Below, piece by piece: positions 7,055 through 9,966 of a stretch of DNA of 9,966 bases. Location: assembly GCA_028274925.1 (NCBI GenBank), contig JAQCNR010000213.1:1-9966 (forward strand). The letters are read 5' to 3'. The notes beneath the pieces are model-generated. The model made no database searches. It was not told where the DNA came from and worked only from the letters and a program-made list of their open reading frames with translations. This stretch comes from Halovenus sp. Its GTDB lineage: Archaea; Halobacteriota; Halobacteria; Halobacteriales; Haloarculaceae. The first letter of the stretch is position 1. Each line of letters starts with the position of its first letter. Both the position numbers and the translations under genes were made by a program.

Positions 7055-7795
7055 TCAGTCGCCGGTCGGCCGGATCAGGTCTGCAAGCGAGACGAGCAGT
7101 CCTAGTACCCAGCCAATCGGGAACGAGAAGACGAACCAGATGATGACGTGATGGCCCTCCTGTCGGTCGATCTGGCCAAGTTGGTCCTGCACGATGGCGG
7201 GGCTGGCCTGGAACAGGTCCTGTGCGAGTTCGTCACTCCGGGCGATGATGAGGTCTTCGAGCACCGGGTGGAAGAGCGCAGCGACCACTGGCGGGAGGAA
7301 CAGTGCGGTCATCGCGAACGGATAGGCGAGGCTAATAGTCGTCCCACGGCCGCCGAGGCGCCAGAATGCGTAGGATAGCGCCGACGAGACGACGGCGACG
7401 ATGCCGGCCGCACCGATAGCGAAAATCTCGACGGTGCTGAACGTCCCCTGAAACTGGAACCAGATCAGCGCGACCAATCCGCCCCAGAGCGCGATAAAGA
7501 CCGCAATCACGCCGAACAACCCAAGCCGGGCCGCAGTGACGTTGAGTCTGCGGGCCTGAAACCGCACGAAGTAGCCGGTCAGCAGGAGTGGATATGAAAC
7601 GGCGACGATCAACAGTCCCAGCACTGAGACGAGCCGGTACAGAAATCGCTTCCCGGTGCTCTCGGGCTCGTACTTCCCGAGAACCGTGTTCTCAGCTTTG
7701 CGCTGGCGTGGATAGAACAGTTCCATCCACGTCTCGTGCATAAGCGTCAGGTCGTATTTGATCGCGTCAGCGATACCGCGGTTCGCGGCTGCCAT
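7055..7795 (-). CDS. Haloarchaeal membrane protein with five predicted helices
   Basis: 246 residues; family not recognised. A hydrophilic N-terminus of about 50 residues (MAAANRGIADAIKYDLTLMH...) precedes five hydrophobic segments at about 52-74, 90-113, 122-145, 152-175 and 217-238. A polar, acidic stretch lies between the last two (VLEDLIIARSDELAQD...). This might be a sensor or structural membrane protein, but no catalytic or binding motif is seen. The frame is open 30 codons further upstream, into the end of the reductase gene. I prefer the ATG at 7795 because the upstream residues are Arg-rich and unlike the rest, and because a TATA-like AACATATA lies about 28 bases before it. It follows the aldo-keto reductase by 46 bases on the same strand and probably has its own promoter. 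Confidence 0.82.
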   Translation of the reverse strand: MAAANRGIADAIKYDLTLMHETWMELFYPRQRKAENTVLGKYEPESTGKRFLYRLVSVLGLLIVAVSYPLLLTGYFVRFQARRLNVTAARLGLFGVIAVFIALWGGLVALIWFQFQGTFSTVEIFAIGAAGIVAVVSSALSYAFWRLGGRGTTISLAYPFAMTALFLPPVVAALFHPVLEDLIIARSDELAQDLFQASPAIVQDQLGQIDRQEGHHVIIWFVFSFPIGWVLGLLVSLADLIRPTGD

Positions 7796-7819
7796 ATCCA
7801 CCCGTTTGACTGCCCCCGG

Positions 7820-7827
7820 TATATGTT
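7820..7827 (-). promoter_or_regulatory. Putative TATA box of the five-helix membrane protein gene
   Basis: The minus strand reads AACATATA, centred about 28 bases before the ATG at 7795, in the gap after the reductase stop. It favours this start over the longer open frame and suggests a leaderless mRNA independent of the reductase transcript. Confidence 0.5.
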
Positions 7828-7841
7828 TTCGTACTCGATTC

Positions 7842-8654
7842 CTACCACGACGCCGGCGCGAAGTCGGGATGGACCTGTCGTTCACGGCGCTCGATAGTAT
7901 CGATTCGCTCGATTTCCTCGTCGCTCAACTCCAGCGTTCGGCTCTCCCAGTTGTCCCGAATGTGGGCCTCGCCGGTGGCCTTCGGGATGGCGGTGATACC
8001 GTGTTCGCGTAGCCACACCAGCGCAACCTGCGCCTCGCTGACAGCGCGGTCGTCGGCGATTGCACCCAGTGTCGGGTCCGAGAAAATCTCGGTCCGGGCC
8101 AGCGGCGAGTACGCGACCAGTTCCACGTCATTCTCGGCGGCGTAGGAGCGGAGTTCGGTCTGCGGAAGGAACGGGTGGATTTCGACCTGATTGGCGAAAA
8201 TCGGCGCGTCGAGAAGCTCTGCTGCCTCGTCGATGTGTTCAGGTTCGAAGTTCGAGACACCGACGCGGTCGATTTTCCCCTCGTCGTAGAGTTGGTCGAA
8301 CGCTGCGAGCGTCTCTTCTGGGGTGTACTCTCGTGCTGGCCAGTGAATGTACAGCAAATCGAGGTAGTCTGTCCCGAGTCGGTCCAGACTCTGCTGGGCG
8401 GTTTCGAGCACGTCCTCACGCGAGAGGTTGCTGATCCAGATTTTTGTGGCGAGGAAGATATCATCACGGTCGACATCGGCAGCAGCAATCCCCTCACCGA
8501 CGGCGTCCTCGTTGCGGTAGGCCTGTGCGGTGTCGATGTGTCGATAGCCCATATTCAGGGCTGTTTCGACGCTGTCGGCGCACTCGTCGTGGTCGTCATT
8601 TTGCCACGTGCCGAGTCCGAGCATCGGCATTCCGTCTGCGGTTGGTACTGACAT
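7842..8654 (-). CDS. Aldo-keto reductase (2,5-diketogluconate reductase-like group)
   Basis: 270 residues, full length for a prokaryotic AKR, a cytoplasmic (alpha/beta)8-barrel enzyme that reduces aldehydes or ketones with NAD(P)H. The catalytic tetrad is complete: D41 and Y46 (HIDTAQAYRNE), K71 (ATKIW) and H104 (YIHWP). GVSNF (132-136), NQVEIHP (155-161) and AYSPLAR (181-187) are family motifs. The cofactor loop is IPKATGEAHIRDN: K225 is kept, but the usual Ser is A226 and the positions that hold Arg in 2,5-diketogluconate reductase (R235, R238) are G228 and H231. Changes at those positions are known to favour NADH, so this enzyme may use NADH. Substrate unknown. The start has TATTTTA about 26 bases upstream. 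The insertion sequence lies just beyond the promoter, 53 bases before the ATG. Confidence 0.93.
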   Translation of the reverse strand: MSVPTADGMPMLGLGTWQNDDHDECADSVETALNMGYRHIDTAQAYRNEDAVGEGIAAADVDRDDIFLATKIWISNLSREDVLETAQQSLDRLGTDYLDLLYIHWPAREYTPEETLAAFDQLYDEGKIDRVGVSNFEPEHIDEAAELLDAPIFANQVEIHPFLPQTELRSYAAENDVELVAYSPLARTEIFSDPTLGAIADDRAVSEAQVALVWLREHGITAIPKATGEAHIRDNWESRTLELSDEEIERIDTIERRERQVHPDFAPASW

Positions 8655-8676
8655 ATCTCCCTTGTCCGAGCGTCAG

Positions 8677-8683
8677 TAAAATA
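8677..8683 (-). promoter_or_regulatory. Putative TATA box of the aldo-keto reductase gene
   Basis: The minus strand reads TATTTTA, 22 bases before the ATG at 8654 (centre about 26). The insertion sequence begins 24 bases further upstream, so the core promoter survives but anything beyond it has been displaced. Confidence 0.55.
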
Positions 8684-8685
8684 GG

Positions 8686-8704
8686 CGTTTGGGAACCCGA
8701 AACG
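8686..8704. repeat. Imperfect inverted repeat between the reductase promoter and the IS end
   Basis: CGTTT-GGGAACCCG-AAACG: five-base arms with an inner GGG/CCC offset by one base. It abuts the upstream side of the reductase TATA box and ends three bases before the IS. It could be an operator for the reductase or a preferred insertion spot; the evidence is only the symmetry. Confidence 0.3.
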
Positions 8705-8707
8705 GTA

Positions 8708-8720
8708 GTGTTCAGATAAG
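8708..8720 (+). repeat. Left terminal inverted repeat of the IS
   Basis: GTGTTCAGATAAG matches the right end perfectly in inverted orientation. The transposase stop codon (TGA on the minus strand, 8712-8714) lies inside it. Confidence 0.92.
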
Positions 8721-9347
8721 CTGGTTCCATGCGAATAAAAATGATTTGAGCCAGTCGTCAGCTGTGTCTGCATGAGCGTTGCTGAAACAGTTTGAGAATA
8801 AAGAGGTACGACGTTTTATTTCACGAAAGACACGTTCAACACTGTTCCGATTTCCATGACGTTCGTATCTGAAATCGAGGCCGTGGCGCGAGCAGGCCGC
8901 GTTCAACGGTGTTGCGCCATCGACGAGAAACACAGCGTCATCAACGTCGTGTTTCTCACGGAGTTCGGCGAAGAATCCATACGCGATAACGTTTGTTCTG
9001 GTCGGTTCGAGCTTTGTGTGGAGTAATTCGTTGGTGTCGGGATCGACTGCGGCGTACAGCCAGTACTGCTCGTCATTGAGTTGGATCACAGTCTCGTCGA
9101 CCGCAACGTGATCCGGACTGCATCCTTCCTCTGGCTGTAGATCAGCTTTGTGCACCCAATTATGCACGGTGGATCGTGCTCGTTGGACACCGAATATTTC
9201 AAGAATAAAAACTGTATTCGAAAGCGAGAGTCCAGCAAGGTGCAACTGAATACCGAGCTTCATCAGCAGTCGCGGTGTCGCTTCTCGTTCAACAAAATCT
9301 AAGTCGATCTGGTCGATACCTCCACTGAGGCGTGTGGTTTCTGCCAT
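8712..9347 (-). CDS. IS6-family DDE transposase
   Basis: 211 residues, slightly shorter than bacterial IS6/IS26 transposases (about 234). The N-terminal part (about 24-66) has a helix-turn-helix-like region ending in STVHNWV. The catalytic core has D84 (VAVDETVIQ), D143 (FLVDGA) and E171 in RNSVERVFREIKRRT, the stretch that aligns with RNNVIECDHGKLKR of IS26. Twenty-seven residues separate D143 and E171, versus 34 in IS26, a shorter insertion. The frame is intact, so the enzyme may be active. IS6 elements move by a replicative or conservative cointegrate route. The start ATG (9347) lies in the loop of a strong predicted hairpin, and a TATA-like GAAAATTG lies about 30 bases upstream. Confidence 0.93.
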   Translation of the reverse strand: MAETTRLSGGIDQIDLDFVEREATPRLLMKLGIQLHLAGLSLSNTVFILEIFGVQRARSTVHNWVHKADLQPEEGCSPDHVAVDETVIQLNDEQYWLYAAVDPDTNELLHTKLEPTRTNVIAYGFFAELREKHDVDDAVFLVDGATPLNAACSRHGLDFRYERHGNRNSVERVFREIKRRTSLFSNCFSNAHADTADDWLKSFLFAWNQLI

Positions 9348-9374
9348 AGACTAGCTGAAACTCTACACGCCTCA
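9326..9374 (-). promoter_or_regulatory. Nested inverted repeat enclosing the transposase start codon
   Basis: Outer arms 9326-9335 and 9365-9374 are perfect 10-base complements (TGAGGCGTGT / ACACGCCTCA). Inner arms 9337-9341 and 9357-9361 add five more pairs (GTTTC / GAAAC), separated from the outer stem by a 1/3-base internal loop. The 15-base apical loop (9342-9356) contains the ATG at 9345-9347. The probable native start of transcription, about 25 bases after the TATA-like box at 9373-9380, falls inside the loop. Only transcripts entering from outside the IS would therefore carry both arms and hide the start codon. Confidence 0.65.
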
Positions 9375-9380
9375 ATTTTC
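9373..9380 (-). promoter_or_regulatory. Putative TATA box of the transposase gene
   Basis: The minus strand reads GAAAATTG, centred about 30 bases before the transposase ATG and five bases inside the right terminal repeat. It predicts a transcript with a very short leader. Confidence 0.42.
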
Positions 9381-9384
9381 AATC

Positions 9385-9397
9385 CTTATCTGAACAC
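9385..9397 (-). repeat. Right terminal inverted repeat of the IS
   Basis: CTTATCTGAACAC on the plus strand is the exact reverse complement of the left end. It marks the promoter-proximal end of the element. Confidence 0.92.
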
Positions 9398-9410
9398 CGC
9401 GCCCGAGACC

Positions 9411-9430
9411 CCTGCCACTGGGCTGACAGG
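9411..9430 (-). terminator. Possible RNA hairpin just after the stop of the small membrane gene
   Basis: On the minus-strand RNA, CCUGUCA and UGGCAGG pair as seven base pairs (one G-U) around the loop GCCCAG, starting two bases after the stop codon of the 9432-9806 gene. The one mismatch in the plus-strand DNA becomes a G-U pair only in the minus-strand RNA, which favours an RNA role. No U-run follows, so it may protect the 3' end or weakly terminate rather than act as a classic terminator. Confidence 0.35.
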
Positions 9431-9431
9431 C

Positions 9432-9806
9432 TTAGGATTCGGTGCCGTAGCCGAGTCGGCTGACCGCCAGATGTGGAACGATGACGACGACGACAAAGAC
9501 TGCTCCAAAGATGACCTCATCGGGCAAACCGGTGTAGGTAGTGAGGCCGAACAACAGGCCCATCGCAGCGAGAACACAGACCGTGATAACTTTGTGTTCC
9601 GGTGTGACCAGTCCGTCCCGGTACACGACGGTCCCGACTGAGAAGACAATCACCAGAAGGATGCTTCCGAGGGCAGCAGCAAACAGACCAAGCCAACCCG
9701 TTAGAATGCTCGCCAGCAGCCCAAAACCGGTGAGGATGTATGCAATTTCAAGCCACAGCACCCACCTGCTGACCCTACGGGTCAACCGTACATGCGAACT
9801 GGGCAT
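9432..9806 (-). CDS. Small membrane protein with about four helices, uncharacterised
   Basis: 124 residues, not recognised. A basic N-terminus (MPSSHVRLTRRVSRW) is followed by hydrophobic segments at about 17-37, 41-60, 72-90 and 96-113, with a short Arg/Asp loop (YRDG) and a small polar tail. The basic N-terminus suggests it faces the cytoplasm. A TATA-like TATGTATT lies about 25 bases before the ATG, supporting the start and a leaderless mRNA. The gene ends 34 bases before the right end of the insertion sequence and reads toward it, so its transcripts could enter the transposase gene. No function is suggested by the sequence. Confidence 0.75.
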   Translation of the reverse strand: MPSSHVRLTRRVSRWVLWLEIAYILTGFGLLASILTGWLGLFAAALGSILLVIVFSVGTVVYRDGLVTPEHKVITVCVLAAMGLLFGLTTYTGLPDEVIFGAVFVVVVIVPHLAVSRLGYGTES

Positions 9807-9827
9807 ACGATGACGGGAACCCGACAG

Positions 9828-9835
9828 AATACATA
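9828..9835 (-). promoter_or_regulatory. Putative TATA box of the four-helix membrane protein gene
   Basis: The minus strand reads TATGTATT, centred about 25 bases before the ATG at 9806, in the 49-base gap after the upstream gene's stop. Confidence 0.45.
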
Positions 9836-9855
9836 GCTGTGCAAATAGTAGCGAA

Positions 9856-9966
9856 TTAGTATTTCGGCTCTGCGCCCGTCAACTCGTAGACTTCGTCCAT
9901 CAGTTCGTCACGCTTGGCCTGCCAGGCCTCGAATCCCGACGGCGTCGACGGGTACTCGTCGTAAAT
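9856..9966 (-). CDS. C-terminal end of an unidentified gene (cut by window edge)
   Basis: The minus strand is open from the window edge to TAA at 9858-9856, giving 36 residues: IYDEYPSTPSGFEAWQAKRD, then ELMDEVYELTGAEPKY. The acidic, haloarchaeal composition and the placement in front of a promoter-bearing gene on the same strand support a real coding end. The tail is soluble and probably helical (FEAWQAKRDELMDEVYELTG). The family is not recognised from so short a piece. Confidence 0.65.
   Translation of the reverse strand: MYDEYPSTPSGFEAWQAKRDELMDEVYELTGAEPKY

Larger units (their letters stand above)
8708..9397 (-). mobile_element. Complete IS6-family insertion sequence (690 bases), no target duplication
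   Basis: Both ends carry the perfect 13-base inverted repeat GTGTTCAGATAAG (8708-8720 and 9385-9397). Between them is one intact transposase gene on the minus strand that fills almost the whole element, the layout of haloarchaeal IS6-family elements. The element is visibly more A/T-rich than its surroundings. IS6 members normally make an 8-base target duplication. Here the flanks (AAACGGTA on the left, CGCGCCCG on the right) do not match, so this copy was probably involved in a later recombination or deletion. Confidence 0.92.

Noticed and set aside
7796..7885. Arg-rich N-terminal extension of the five-helix membrane protein
   Set aside because: It overlaps the end of the reductase gene, has a composition unlike the rest of the protein, and contains the probable TATA box of the shorter form.
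8691..9824. Identical GGGAACCCGA at 8691-8700 and 9815-9824 on either side of the IS
   Set aside because: Ten-base matches are expected by chance in 10 kb, and the two copies stand at different positions relative to their promoters, so no duplication or shared operator is claimed.

Overview
The window is from a haloarchaeon (class Halobacteria). It is GC-rich, the predicted proteins are strongly acidic, and many starts have an A/T-rich TATA-like box about 25-28 bases upstream with no Shine-Dalgarno, the usual geometry of leaderless archaeal transcripts. The domain mix (REC-PAS-PAS kinase, half-size SppA, IS6-type haloarchaeal transposase) fits the same group. The genus cannot be fixed from the sequence; Haloarcula-like is a guess.

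Layout. 1-395 (-): 5' part of an acetyl-CoA-synthetase-type ligase, divergent from 540-1685 (+) dnaJ. dnaJ overlaps by one base with 1685-2467 (+), a short protein that looks like an acyl-adenylating (ANL) enzyme stripped of its ATP loop. 2433-2630 (-) is a small two-helix membrane protein whose 3' end overlaps that gene. 2683-4455 (-) is a hybrid response-regulator/sensor kinase, divergent from 4606-5583 (+) sppA. sppA is translationally coupled, by a 4-base overlap and a strong Shine-Dalgarno, to 5580-7052 (+), a secreted or anchored DUF4350/GldG-like protein. 7055-7795 (-) is a five-helix membrane protein and 7842-8654 (-) an aldo-keto reductase. 8708-9397 is a complete IS6-family insertion sequence with 13-base inverted ends, an intact transposase and no target duplication. 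9432-9806 (-) is a small membrane protein and 9856-9966 (-) the C-terminal end of an unidentified gene.

How it works together. Most of the window is ordinary chromosomal housekeeping: protein folding (DnaJ), membrane protein quality control (SppA plus its coupled partner), one sensor kinase and one reductase. The accessory element is the insertion sequence between the reductase promoter and the small membrane gene.

Most notable: (1) a nested inverted repeat that would put the transposase start codon in a hairpin loop only on transcripts entering the IS from outside; (2) the degraded adenylating-enzyme relative coupled to dnaJ; (3) a 19-base inverted-repeat site between the kinase and sppA; (4) an aldo-keto reductase whose cofactor loop carries residues associated with NADH rather than NADPH use. 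I found no CRISPR array, tRNA, rRNA, or clearly new multi-gene system. All intergenic stretches are shorter than 300 bases; the longest (396-539 and 4456-4605) carry divergent promoters.
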